The position numbers and the translations under genes were made by a program. 64,000 nt of DNA from Pseudophaeobacter sp. (GTDB lineage Bacteria > Pseudomonadota > Alphaproteobacteria > Rhodobacterales > Rhodobacteraceae), in contig JALUXC010000012.1 in the NCBI GenBank assembly GCA_027019165.1, positions 566,773 to 630,772 on the forward strand. The letters run 5' to 3'. A model generated the notes under the pieces. The model saw only the letters and a program-made list of their open reading frames with translations, was not told the origin of the DNA and ran no database searches. This document shows positions 56,524 through 64,000 of this stretch, piece after piece (positions within the stretch are counted from its first letter, which is position 1; each line of letters opens with the position of its first letter).

Positions 56524-57270
56524 ATGCCCAGCAACACGTCACAGCCCGCCTTTGTCCTGGTCCGCCCGCAGATGGGCGAGAACATCGGCGCGGCGGCCCG
56601 TGCCATGTGGAACTTTGGACTCGACCGGATGCGCATCGTGGCGCCACGCGATGGCTGGCCCAATCCCAAATCCGTTGCCATGGCCTCGGGGGCGGGGCGC
56701 CTGCTGGATGAAGCACAGCTCGCGCCCGATGTGCCCGGCGCGCTTGAGGATTGCTCCTTTGTCTTTGCCACCACGGCGCGACCGCGTGAGCTGACGAAAC
56801 CTGTCTACAGTCCTGAGGCGGCGATGAAATTGGCGCTGGAAAAGATCCGGGGTGGCGAAAGGGTGGCGGTGATGTTCGGGCCTGAGCGCGCCGGGCTGGA
56901 AAATGACGATATCGCCAAGGCAAATGCCATCATCACGGTTCCGGTGAACCCGGAGTTCCCCTCGCTGAACCTTGGCCAATGCGTGTTGCTCACGGCATAT
57001 GAATGGCGCCGTCAGGCTGGCGAAGTGGATCACGAGGTTTTTGAAACCGGCAAATCCGACTGGGCCACGGGCGTGGAAGTCGAGGCGCTGGTGCAGCACT
57101 ACGAGGATCGCCTTGACGCGGCAGGCTATTTCTTTCCGCCTGAGAAAGCGCCGGGAATGAAAGTGGTTTTCCGCAACCTGTTCAGCCGCATGCGCCTCAC
57201 ACGCGCCGATGTGCAAATGCTGCATGGCATCATGCGGCAGATGGTCCGCTGGAAGGAAAATCGCGAATGA
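56524..57270 (+). CDS. trmJ: tRNA/rRNA methyltransferase TrmJ (SPOUT family)
   Basis: A 248-residue SpoU-type methyltransferase that 2'-O-methylates tRNA at position 32. RPQMGENIGAAARAMWNFGL near the start, AVMFGPERAGLENDD and VNPEFPSLNLGQ are the family's knot-forming blocks. The ATG at 56524 has GGAG eight bases upstream; the open frame begins at 56398. It is divergent from the ThiE-like gene and upstream of ctaA. Confidence 0.9.
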   Translation: MPSNTSQPAFVLVRPQMGENIGAAARAMWNFGLDRMRIVAPRDGWPNPKSVAMASGAGRLLDEAQLAPDVPGALEDCSFVFATTARPRELTKPVYSPEAAMKLALEKIRGGERVAVMFGPERAGLENDDIAKANAIITVPVNPEFPSLNLGQCVLLTAYEWRRQAGEVDHEVFETGKSDWATGVEVEALVQHYEDRLDAAGYFFPPEKAPGMKVVFRNLFSRMRLTRADVQMLHGIMRQMVRWKENRE

Positions 57271-57340
57271 CCCCTGACCGTGGCTGTGGGATGTCCTATA
57301 TCTCGCCCGCAAGCATGGCACGCAAGTAAGAGAGACAAGC

Positions 57341-58489
57341 ATGAGCAGCAAGCGCAGCATCTTTGAAGAGGTCGGCGAGGCGCAGCCCGCCAAGACTGTC
57401 GCGCAGCCCGGCGCAATCGATCGGGGCAGGGGCGGTGCACGGCGCGGGATACGCGCCTGGCTTATGGTGCTGTTTGCCCTCGTGATGGTGATGATTGCGG
57501 TGGGCGGTCTCACCCGTCTGACCGACTCTGGCCTGTCGATCACTGAATGGCGCCCCGTAACCGGTGCTATCCCGCCTATGAGCGAGGCAGACTGGCAATC
57601 CGAATTCGAGAAATACAAGCAGATCGATCAATGGCGCATCCACAACCAATGGATGGAGCTCTCTGATTTTAAAGAGATCTACTGGTGGGAATGGGGGCAC
57701 CGCCAATTGGGCCGCGTGATCGGCCTGGTCTGGGCACTCGGTTTCTTTGGCTTCCTGGTGGCACGCAAGATCCCCGCTGGCTGGACCGGTCGCCTGATCC
57801 TGCCCGGTGCCCTGGGCGGCGTTCAGGGCGCAATCGGCTGGTGGATGGTGGCCTCGGGCGTGACCCAGGGCGAAGGGATGACTTCGGTAGCCTCCTATCG
57901 CCTCGCGACACATCTTGGTCTGGCCTTTGTGATCCTTGGTCTCATTGCCTGGTATGTCTTCCAGCTGGGTCGCGAAGAACGCGAGTTGATGCAGGCGCGC
58001 CGCGCCAAGGAGAGCAAGCTTTTTGGCCTCTCGACAGGTCTTTTGCACTTTGCATTCCTGCAAATTCTGCTGGGGGCGTTGGTCGCGGGAATAGATGCCG
58101 GGCGCTCCTACACCGACTGGCCTTTGATGGGCGGGCAGATCATCCCGCCCAATCCGTTGATGCTGGAACCGCTCTGGAAGAACTTCTTTGAAAACCCTGG
58201 CCTTGTGCAGTTTATTCACAGGGTCTGCGGCTATCTCCTGTTTGCCTTTGGAGTGGTTGTCTGGCTCAAGGGGCGTGGCAGTGCCCATGCTCAGACCCGG
58301 TTTGCCTTCAACGCAGTCTTTGCAGGTCTGTCCGTGCAAATCGTGCTGGGTATCGTGACGGTGCTTTACGGTGCACCCTGGCAAGCCGCGATCCTGCATC
58401 AGGTCATGGCGGTGATCCTGTGGGTCCTGATCCTGCGCGCGCGTTTTCTGGCCGCCTATCCCATTGCAACTTCGATTAAGGACACTTGA
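57341..58489 (+). CDS. ctaA: Heme A synthase
   Basis: A 382-residue inner-membrane protein with eight hydrophobic segments, the COX15/CtaA family, which oxidises heme O to heme A for cytochrome aa3 oxidase. GGLTRLTDSGLSITEWRPVTG near residue 50, EYYWWEWGHRQLGR-type sequence (WEWGHRQLGRVIGL), THLGLAFVILG and FIHRVCGYLL give the conserved histidines. Its stop overlaps the next start as TGATG. Confidence 0.95.
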   Translation: MSSKRSIFEEVGEAQPAKTVAQPGAIDRGRGGARRGIRAWLMVLFALVMVMIAVGGLTRLTDSGLSITEWRPVTGAIPPMSEADWQSEFEKYKQIDQWRIHNQWMELSDFKEIYWWEWGHRQLGRVIGLVWALGFFGFLVARKIPAGWTGRLILPGALGGVQGAIGWWMVASGVTQGEGMTSVASYRLATHLGLAFVILGLIAWYVFQLGREERELMQARRAKESKLFGLSTGLLHFAFLQILLGALVAGIDAGRSYTDWPLMGGQIIPPNPLMLEPLWKNFFENPGLVQFIHRVCGYLLFAFGVVVWLKGRGSAHAQTRFAFNAVFAGLSVQIVLGIVTVLYGAPWQAAILHQVMAVILWVLILRARFLAAYPIATSIKDT

Positions 58490-59964
58490 TGCAAATGACT
58501 GCATTTGAACAGCTTTTGGCCTATGAACGCGACACTCAGGCGCTCTCTCAGATCGCTGGTCGCCTCGGCTGGGATCAGGAAACCATGATGCCGCGCGGCG
58601 CGGCCAGCCAGCGCGGCGCCGAGATGGCCGCGATTGAGGCCGTGCTCCACGCCCGACGCAGCGCCCCTGAGGTTGGGGAATGGTTGGAGGCTGCAGAAGC
58701 CCCGGACGAGGTGGGTGCGGCCCACCTGCGTGAGATCCGGCGCAGTTACGAGCGCGCGATCAAGGTCCCCGGGGATCTGGCCAAGAAACTGGCCCAAGTG
58801 ACATCCGAAGCGCAAGGCAAGTGGGCTCAGGCCCGCGCAGATGAAGATGTCGCAGCCTTTGTGCCGGTTCTGGAAGAAGTCGTCTCCCTCAAACGCCAAG
58901 AGGCAGAGGCGCTGGCTGCAGGCCGCGATCTTTATGACGCGCTGGTGGCTGACTACGAACATGGGACCACCTCTGCTGACATTGCGGCAATTTTTGACGC
59001 GATGCGCCCCGCATTGGTCGACCTGCGCGCCCGCGTTCTGGATCGCCCCGCTCCCAAAGGTCTGGAGGGGACCTTTGACGAGGCGCAGCAGATGCAGCTT
59101 GCGCACAAACTGGCGGGTGCCTTTGGATACGACATGGCCCATGGGCGTGTGGACAAGGCGGTTCATCCGTTCAGCTCGGGCTCGGGACTTGATGTGCGCA
59201 TCACCACGCGCACCAGCGAAAGCGATCCCTTCAACTGTTTCTATTCCACCATTCACGAGGTCGGCCACGCTGCCTATGAGCAGAACATCAGCCGAGATTA
59301 CCTGCTGACGCCGCTGGGGCGCGGTGTTTCAATGGGGGTGCATGAAAGTCAAAGCCGGATCTATGAAAACCAGATTGGCCGCTCCCGCGCCTTTACCGGC
59401 TGGCTTTTTGAGCAGATGAAAACCAGCTTTGGAGACTTTGGCATCGCGGATCCCGATGCCTTTTATGCTGCGGTCAACAAGGTGCACAACGGATACATCC
59501 GCACCGAAGCCGATGAGCTGCAATATAACCTGCATGTGATGCTCCGTTTCGATCTGGAGCGGGCATTGGTGCAAGGCGATCTGCAAGTCGCAGATCTGGA
59601 AGCGGCGTGGAATGATCGGTTTGCAGCAGACTTCGGCTATGTTGTGGACAAACCCTCGAATGGCTGTCTTCAGGATGTGCATTGGTCGGTGGGCTTGTTC
59701 GGGTACTTCCCGACCTATTCTTTGGGCAACGTCTATGCCGGCTGCCTGCATGAGGCACTGCGACGGGATGTGCCTGATCTTGATGCGCAATTGGCCAATG
59801 GTGACACCTCGGCGGCCACGGGTTGGCTTGGCGCAAACCTACAGCAACACGGTGGTTTGCGCAGTCCGCGCGACACGATTGCACGGGCAGCAGGCATGGC
59901 CCCGGACCATGCGCCGCTCATGGCCTATTTAGAAAGAAAATTCGGAGATCTCTACGGTCTCTAA
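58489..59964 (+). CDS. M32-family carboxypeptidase
   Basis: A 491-residue zinc carboxypeptidase of the Taq carboxypeptidase family. The catalytic motif HEVGHAAYEQ puts zinc ligands at H256 and H260 with E257 as base; the downstream GVHESQSRIYEN supplies the third ligand. The ATG at 58489 shares bases with the ctaA stop; another ATG is 6 bases later. It ends at a strong terminator at 59970-59996. Confidence 0.94.
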   Translation: MQMTAFEQLLAYERDTQALSQIAGRLGWDQETMMPRGAASQRGAEMAAIEAVLHARRSAPEVGEWLEAAEAPDEVGAAHLREIRRSYERAIKVPGDLAKKLAQVTSEAQGKWAQARADEDVAAFVPVLEEVVSLKRQEAEALAAGRDLYDALVADYEHGTTSADIAAIFDAMRPALVDLRARVLDRPAPKGLEGTFDEAQQMQLAHKLAGAFGYDMAHGRVDKAVHPFSSGSGLDVRITTRTSESDPFNCFYSTIHEVGHAAYEQNISRDYLLTPLGRGVSMGVHESQSRIYENQIGRSRAFTGWLFEQMKTSFGDFGIADPDAFYAAVNKVHNGYIRTEADELQYNLHVMLRFDLERALVQGDLQVADLEAAWNDRFAADFGYVVDKPSNGCLQDVHWSVGLFGYFPTYSLGNVYAGCLHEALRRDVPDLDAQLANGDTSAATGWLGANLQQHGGLRSPRDTIARAAGMAPDHAPLMAYLERKFGDLYGL

Positions 59965-59969
59965 CGCGA

Positions 59970-59996
59970 AAAGGCCGGGCAACTCGCCCGGCCTTT
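59970..59996. terminator. Terminator after the M32 carboxypeptidase gene
   Basis: AAAGGCCGGGC and GCCCGGCCTTT form an 11-bp stem with a five-base loop just after the stop codon. It can serve the convergent small gene at 60015 as well. Confidence 0.85.
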
Positions 59997-60014
59997 GCAT
60001 CTGTGTTGATCATG

Positions 60015-60365
60015 TCAGATCAGTGCCATGCGTTCCGCCCGCTCGGGGTCCGGGAAGGGCCGGTAAAGTCCAAAGTCAGACCGCGCCACCAGCGCGTTCA
60101 CGTTGGCATATAGCTTTTCGATTTCTTCATCCTTTTCGCCAAGAACGCGAAAGGCCTGATCCAGTTGGGTCATGTTTTCGAATTCGATCTCCAGCAGGAA
60201 ATCCCGGCAGGAATCGCTGGCAAGGTTCAGCTTCCGGCGCAGCAGACGCCAGCCTCTGATCACCTTCCGCTCCTTCAGGTAGGACATCCACTGGTCCACC
60301 GCGCTGGAAAACGCGAGGGCCTTAGCCTCGTGATGCAGGTCGATATAGCAGTGATAAAGGTTCAT
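60015..60365 (-). CDS. Small conserved protein, DUF6614-like
   Basis: A 116-residue soluble protein. MNLYHCYIDLHHEAKALAFS at the start, GWRLLRRKLNLASD in the middle and GLYRPFPDPERAERMALI at the end form a pattern I know from Rhodobacteraceae, which I associate with DUF6614 with limited certainty. The fold may be a ferredoxin-like dimeric barrel, as suggested by the alternating strands and helices. Function unknown. Confidence 0.7.
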   Translation of the reverse strand: MNLYHCYIDLHHEAKALAFSSAVDQWMSYLKERKVIRGWRLLRRKLNLASDSCRDFLLEIEFENMTQLDQAFRVLGEKDEEIEKLYANVNALVARSDFGLYRPFPDPERAERMALI

Positions 60366-60440
60366 CGGGCGCTCCCTCCCGTAAAGAATGCGTTTGGGGA
60401 AAAGGTTAGCCGAAATTGTTTAGTCATTCGTAAAGAACAA

Positions 60441-60463
60441 CGCCGCCCCGGTTTGGGACGGCG
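60441..60463 (-). terminator. Terminator after gyrA
   Basis: On the minus strand CGCCGTCCC and GGGGCGGCG form a 9-bp stem with one wobble pair and a five-base loop, followed by TTGTTCTTT. It lies about 30 bases after the gyrA stop. Confidence 0.7.
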
Positions 60464-60493
60464 CGTGATCTTTTTGTGAGGCTGTCGTGGCTC

Positions 60494-63241
60494 TTAGCCG
60501 TCGTTGGCCTCTCCTTCGTCTTCGTCGCCGGAGTCTGCGATCCAGGCCACCGAGACGACCTCTTCGCCCTTACCGGTGTTGAACACGCGCACGCCGCCTG
60601 CCGAACGCGACCGGAAGGAAATCCCATCCACCGGCACCCGGATTGACTGTCCCTTTGACGTTGCCAGCATGATCTGGTCTTCCAGTTCGACCGGGAAGGA
60701 GGCCACGAGCTCCCCGCCGCGCATCGCCTTGTCCATGGCGGTGACGCCCATACCGCCGCGCCCCCGGACCGGGTAATCATGGCTCGAGCTCAGCTTACCC
60801 TGGCCACCCTTGGTGATGGTCAGGATCAGGTTCTCGGCCGCGGACATTTCGGCGTAAAGCTCGGTCGAGAAGTTGGGATCTGCCACGACATCCTCATCCG
60901 AACCCTCTGCGTCATCGGCGATACCGGCCATGGCGCGGCGCATCTTGAGGTAAGCGGTGCGCTGTTCCGGGGTGTATTTCGAATGGCGAATGACCGACAT
61001 CGAGACAACCTCGTCGCCGTCGTTCAGCTTAATGCCCCGCACGCCAACCGAATTGCGGCTGTTGAACACGCGCACCTCGGTCGAGGGGAAGCGGATCGCG
61101 CGCCCGGTGTTGGTCACCAGCATGATGTCATCGTCTTCGGAACAGATGCGCGCATTGATCAGCTTGGTGTCGGCATTCTCATCTTCGAACTTCATGGCAA
61201 TCTTGCCGTTGCGCATCACATTCGTGAAGTCTGACAGACGGTTGCGGCGCACAGTTCCAGCGGATGTTGCGAACATGATCTGCAGATCTGCCCATTCCTT
61301 TTCATCCCGGTCGACGGGCATGATGGCGGCAATGGACACACCGGTGGGGATCGGCAGGATGTTGACGATCGCCTTGCCTTTCGACGTGCGACCGCCCTGC
61401 GGCAGGCGCCAGGTCTTGAGCTTGTAGACCATCCCATCGGTGGTGAAGAACAAAAGCTGCGTATGGGTATTGGCCACAAAGAGGGTGGTCACCACGTCCT
61501 CTTCCTTGGTCTGCATACCCGACAGGCCCTTACCGCCGCGTTTCTGGGCGCGGAAATCGGCCAGCGGGGTCCGCTTGATATAACCGCCCGAGGTCACGGT
61601 CACTACCATGTCCTCACGCTCGATCAGATCCTCGTCCTCCATGTCGCCGGACCAGTCAACAATCTCGGTGCGACGTGGCACGGCGAATTGCTCACGTACT
61701 TCGCGCAGCTCATCGGCGATGATGCTCATGATCCGCTCACGCGAGCCCAAGATCTCAAGGTATTCCTTGATCTTGGCTGCCAGTTCTTCAAGTTCGTCGG
61801 TGACTTCCTTGACACCGATCTGGGTCAGGCGCTGCAGACGCAGCTCAAGGATCGCACGGGCCTGGGTTTCGGACAGGTTGTATGTGCCATCCTCGTTCAT
61901 CGTGTGGGTCGGATCGTCGATCAGGCGGATGTAGTCGGCAATGTCCATCGCCGGCCAGCGGCGCGTCATCAGTTTTTCGCGCGCTTCGGCCGCATCGGCA
62001 GAAGAGCGAATGGTGGCAACGATCTCGTCCACATTGGACACGGCCACCGCCAAACCACAGAGGATGTGGCTGCGTTCCCGCGCCTTGCGCAAAAGGTAGG
62101 CCGTGCGGCGCGCGACAACGTCTTCGCGGAAGTCGATGAAAGAGGTCAGAAATTTGCGCAAGGTAAGCTGCTCAGGGCGGCCACCGTTCAGCGCCAGCAT
62201 ATTGCAGCCAAAGGAGGTCTGCATCGGGGTGAACCGGAACAGCTGGTTCAATACAACTTCGGGCGTTGCGTCGCGCTTCAGCTCGACAACAACACGCACG
62301 CCGTTGCGGTCGGATTCATCCTGCACATGTGCAACGCCTTCGACCTTTTTGTCGCGGACCTGTTCGGCGATCTTCTCGATCATGGAGGCTTTGTTCACCT
62401 GATAGGGAATCTCATCCACAACAATGGCGTAGCGGTCCTTCCTGATCTCTTCGACACGGGTTTTGGAGCGGATGATGACGCTGCCGCGTCCCTCAAGATA
62501 GGCCTTGCGCGCGCCCGAGCGGCCCAGCATCACGCCGCCGGTCGGGAAATCCGGCCCCGGCACATAGTCGATCAGCTGTTCGCTGGTGAGATCGGGATCT
62601 TCGATCAGCGCGAGGGTGGCATCGACAACTTCGCCAAGGTTATGAGGCGGAATGTTTGTCGCCATGCCGACAGCGATACCGCCGGCGCCATTGACCAGCA
62701 TATTGGGGAAGCGGGCGGGGAGGACCGTCGGCTCCTGATCCTTGCCGTCGTAGTTGTCTTGGAAATCAACGGTTTCCTTGTCGATGTCAGACAGCATAAA
62801 GGCCGCGGGTTTGTCCATGCGCACTTCGGTATAGCGCATCGCGGCGGGGTTATCCCCATCCATGGAGCCAAAGTTGCCCTGACCATCCAAAAGCGGCAGA
62901 GACATGGAGAAATCCTGCGCCATCCGCACAAGGGCGTCATAGATCGCGCTGTCGCCGTGGGGGTGGTATTTACCCATGACATCACCCACCGGGCGGGCAG
63001 ACTTGCGATAGGCCTTGTCGTGAGTGTTGCCGGTCTCATGCATGGCGTAGAGAATGCGCCGGTGTACCGGCTTGAGCCCATCGCGCAGGTCTGGAATGGC
63101 CCGGCTGACGATGACCGACATCGCATAGTCCAGATAGGAGGTGCGCATCTCGGATTCGATGGAAACCGTCGGGCCCTCATAAACCGGCTTGGACGGTTGG
63201 TTTTCATCCATATTTTCAGGAGTTTCCGGCGTATCGCTCAC
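60494..63241 (-). CDS. gyrA: DNA gyrase subunit A
   Basis: A 915-residue gyrase subunit that cuts and rejoins DNA. The catalytic tyrosine is Y137 in AAMRYTE. The quinolone-determining segment reads [17 protein letters not shown] with S98 and D102, the wild-type residues equivalent to S83 and D87 of E. coli, so no target-site quinolone resistance is visible. The GyrA-box region and an acidic C-terminal tail follow. I chose the GTG at 63241, giving [10 protein letters not shown] as in relatives; the frame opens at 63304 and the ribosome site is weak. Divergent from usg across 164 bp. Confidence 0.96.
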   Translation of the reverse strand: MSDTPETPENMDENQPSKPVYEGPTVSIESEMRTSYLDYAMSVIVSRAIPDLRDGLKPVHRRILYAMHETGNTHDKAYRKSARPVGDVMGKYHPHGDSAIYDALVRMAQDFSMSLPLLDGQGNFGSMDGDNPAAMRYTEVRMDKPAAFMLSDIDKETVDFQDNYDGKDQEPTVLPARFPNMLVNGAGGIAVGMATNIPPHNLGEVVDATLALIEDPDLTSEQLIDYVPGPDFPTGGVMLGRSGARKAYLEGRGSVIIRSKTRVEEIRKDRYAIVVDEIPYQVNKASMIEKIAEQVRDKKVEGVAHVQDESDRNGVRVVVELKRDATPEVVLNQLFRFTPMQTSFGCNMLALNGGRPEQLTLRKFLTSFIDFREDVVARRTAYLLRKARERSHILCGLAVAVSNVDEIVATIRSSADAAEAREKLMTRRWPAMDIADYIRLIDDPTHTMNEDGTYNLSETQARAILELRLQRLTQIGVKEVTDELEELAAKIKEYLEILGSRERIMSIIADELREVREQFAVPRRTEIVDWSGDMEDEDLIEREDMVVTVTSGGYIKRTPLADFRAQKRGGKGLSGMQTKEEDVVTTLFVANTHTQLLFFTTDGMVYKLKTWRLPQGGRTSKGKAIVNILPIPTGVSIAAIMPVDRDEKEWADLQIMFATSAGTVRRNRLSDFTNVMRNGKIAMKFEDENADTKLINARICSEDDDIMLVTNTGRAIRFPSTEVRVFNSRNSVGVRGIKLNDGDEVVSMSVIRHSKYTPEQRTAYLKMRRAMAGIADDAEGSDEDVVADPNFSTELYAEMSAAENLILTITKGGQGKLSSSHDYPVRGRGGMGVTAMDKAMRGGELVASFPVELEDQIMLATSKGQSIRVPVDGISFRSRSAGGVRVFNTGKGEEVVSVAWIADSGDEDEGEANDG

Positions 63242-63405
63242 GTTTGCTGCCCGTTCTTTTCTTGGGGTCTGTCTTGTGTCAGAACACCCTATCAGACACC
63301 GCATGTGGGGCGCAAGCAGCGCGGGACGTTCCGGGGGCTTTGGGGTCTGTTAATACTTTGATGCCTAGGATTTCAGGTGGGGGGCTTCGCAAGAGGAGAC
63401 CACAG

Positions 63406-63675
63406 ATGGAGATGAGCGAAACCGAACTCATGCTCAAAGGATACGGCCTGACCACGGCCGAATTCATCTATCACATGCCGGATCACCCGCACGTCCTGAA
63501 CACCTTCCTTTGGCAGGACTATGATCTGGCGCCCGACCACGACCGCATGTTCAAATTCATCGCCTTTTGGCAGCGTGAGATCGAGGGACCGTTGCATTCG
63601 GTGCGTTTTACCCATCGCAAGATGATCAGTGCGGGAGAATGGCGGCACGTAACAGGCGAGTTCACCATTCACTGA
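63406..63675 (+). CDS. usg: Usg family protein
   Basis: An 89-residue protein. LMLKGYGLTTAEFIYHMPDHPHVLNTFLWQDYDLAPD and the later blocks are the Usg family, first described upstream of the tryptophan genes in Caulobacter; its function is unknown. The ATG at 63406 follows AGGAG eight bases upstream; a second ATG lies 6 bases later. The open frame begins much earlier at 63244, without a ribosome site. Confidence 0.85.
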   Translation: MEMSETELMLKGYGLTTAEFIYHMPDHPHVLNTFLWQDYDLAPDHDRMFKFIAFWQREIEGPLHSVRFTHRKMISAGEWRHVTGEFTIH

Positions 63676-63681
63676 CTGCCC

Positions 63682-63999
63682 TCACGCCGAGCAGCTTGCC
63701 CCGCCCAGAACGCAGAACTTGGCACAATGGGGGTGGTTCAACGCCACGGGTGCCTCGGCTTCTGCGAGGCTTGCGCCCATCTCGAACTCCGGGGCGTAGG
63801 GCAGCAGGGTGCAGGCCAGTACAACAGGGGCTGTGGCGCCCTTGCGTTTCACGACCATCCGGGATGACGCGCACATGACGTCGTCGGGAGACTTGTTGAG
63901 GATCCCCCAGCAAGCGGTTGTTATTTCAGGGACTTCGACGTTCTCGTCCATTTCCGGGAACAGAACTGTCTGCCCGGGGTTCAGCGCGTCAATTGGGAA
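63682..63999 (-). CDS. C-terminal part of a probable radical-SAM protein
   Basis: A minus-strand frame open from the right edge (63999) to a stop at 63682; the N-terminus with its expected CxxxCxxC cluster lies outside. The visible 105 residues contain TTACWGILNKSPDDVMCASSRMVVKRKG and end in HPHCAKFCVLGGASCSA, which I recall as the tail of a radical-SAM protein in Rhodobacteraceae; the tail cysteines may hold an auxiliary cluster. The assignment cannot be confirmed without the missing half. Confidence 0.6.
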   Translation of the reverse strand, partial: FPIDALNPGQTVLFPEMDENVEVPEITTACWGILNKSPDDVMCASSRMVVKRKGATAPVVLACTLLPYAPEFEMGASLAEAEAPVALNHPHCAKFCVLGGASCSA

Positions 64000-64000
64000 G

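Noticed and set aside
60494-63241. Quinolone-resistance mutations in gyrA
   Set aside because: S98 and D102, equivalents of S83 and D87, are the sensitive residues.
61463-63361. Long plus-strand open frame opposite gyrA
   Set aside because: It is the complement of gyrA, whose family match is certain; long antisense frames are common in GC-rich DNA.
1-64000. Mobile elements, prophage, CRISPR, tRNA or rRNA genes
   Set aside because: No transposase, integrase, spaced short repeats or cloverleaf sequences were recognised by eye; a tRNAscan or repeat search could still find weak cases.

Overview
The window is a dense, GC-rich stretch of alphaproteobacterial chromosome, most probably from the Roseobacter group (Rhodobacteraceae). 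The grounds are the gene order dusB-ntrB-ntrC-ntrY-ntrX-trkA-trkH-hfq-hflX, a fused ispDF next to pgpA and a CinA-type amidase, an NtrC without the sigma-54 contact loop, a usg gene, and several small families (DUF6477-, DUF6456- and DUF6614-like) that I know mainly from this family. I see no tRNA, rRNA, insertion sequence, phage gene or CRISPR array. About 52 protein genes fill the window; two are cut by the edges. Family assignments come from reading motifs and from memory, not from searches.

Layout. 1-2734: a P-loop protein (cut at the left edge), an EamA/DMT permease and a sulfotransferase-like protein. 3082-6442: guaA, divergent from a non-pyrrolysine MttB-family methyltransferase. 6524-9750: a divergent DUF6477/DUF6456 pair, then oxyR convergent with a Prx5-type peroxiredoxin. 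9999-15758: lipA overlapping an M20 amidohydrolase, hpt, a RatA/COQ10-type protein, an MmgE/PrpD protein and amtB. 15906-18048: cinA-type amidase, pgpA and ispDF, overlapping end to end. 18230-30654: the nitrogen two-component genes, potassium uptake (trkAH), hfq and hflX, with one lipoprotein gene inserted on the other strand. 30665-37166: antiporter and penicillin-acylase pair, a beta-hydroxyacid dehydrogenase, a Tat/lipoprotein SYLF protein and hemB. 37334-43033: a membrane protein, mfd and a TPR protein. 43093-47745: a Bcr/CflA exporter; an ion channel, DsbA-family and acyl-CoA-ligase run; and an XRE-cupin regulator divergent from it. 47756-51787: a small unknown gene, a peptide-binding ABC protein, a candidate small RNA, bdhA and a DUF502 protein. 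51876-56355: psuGK for pseudouridine breakdown, a DUF4198/HupE pair and a ThiE-like protein. 56524-64000: trmJ, ctaA, M32 carboxypeptidase, a small unknown protein, gyrA, usg and the end of a probable radical-SAM protein.

Most of this is housekeeping. The less ordinary signals are regulatory. A strong stem-loop with a T-run ends the exporter gene and also carries the ribosome-binding site of the TPR gene. A compact promoter-to-terminator unit of about 75 nt looks like a small RNA or an attenuated leader upstream of bdhA. The XRE-cupin gene, and perhaps oxyR, look leaderless. The divergent DUF4198 and HupE genes have start codons that overlap in a single CATG. A 12-bp inverted repeat lies at the mfd/TPR convergence inside coding sequence. 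None has been tested.
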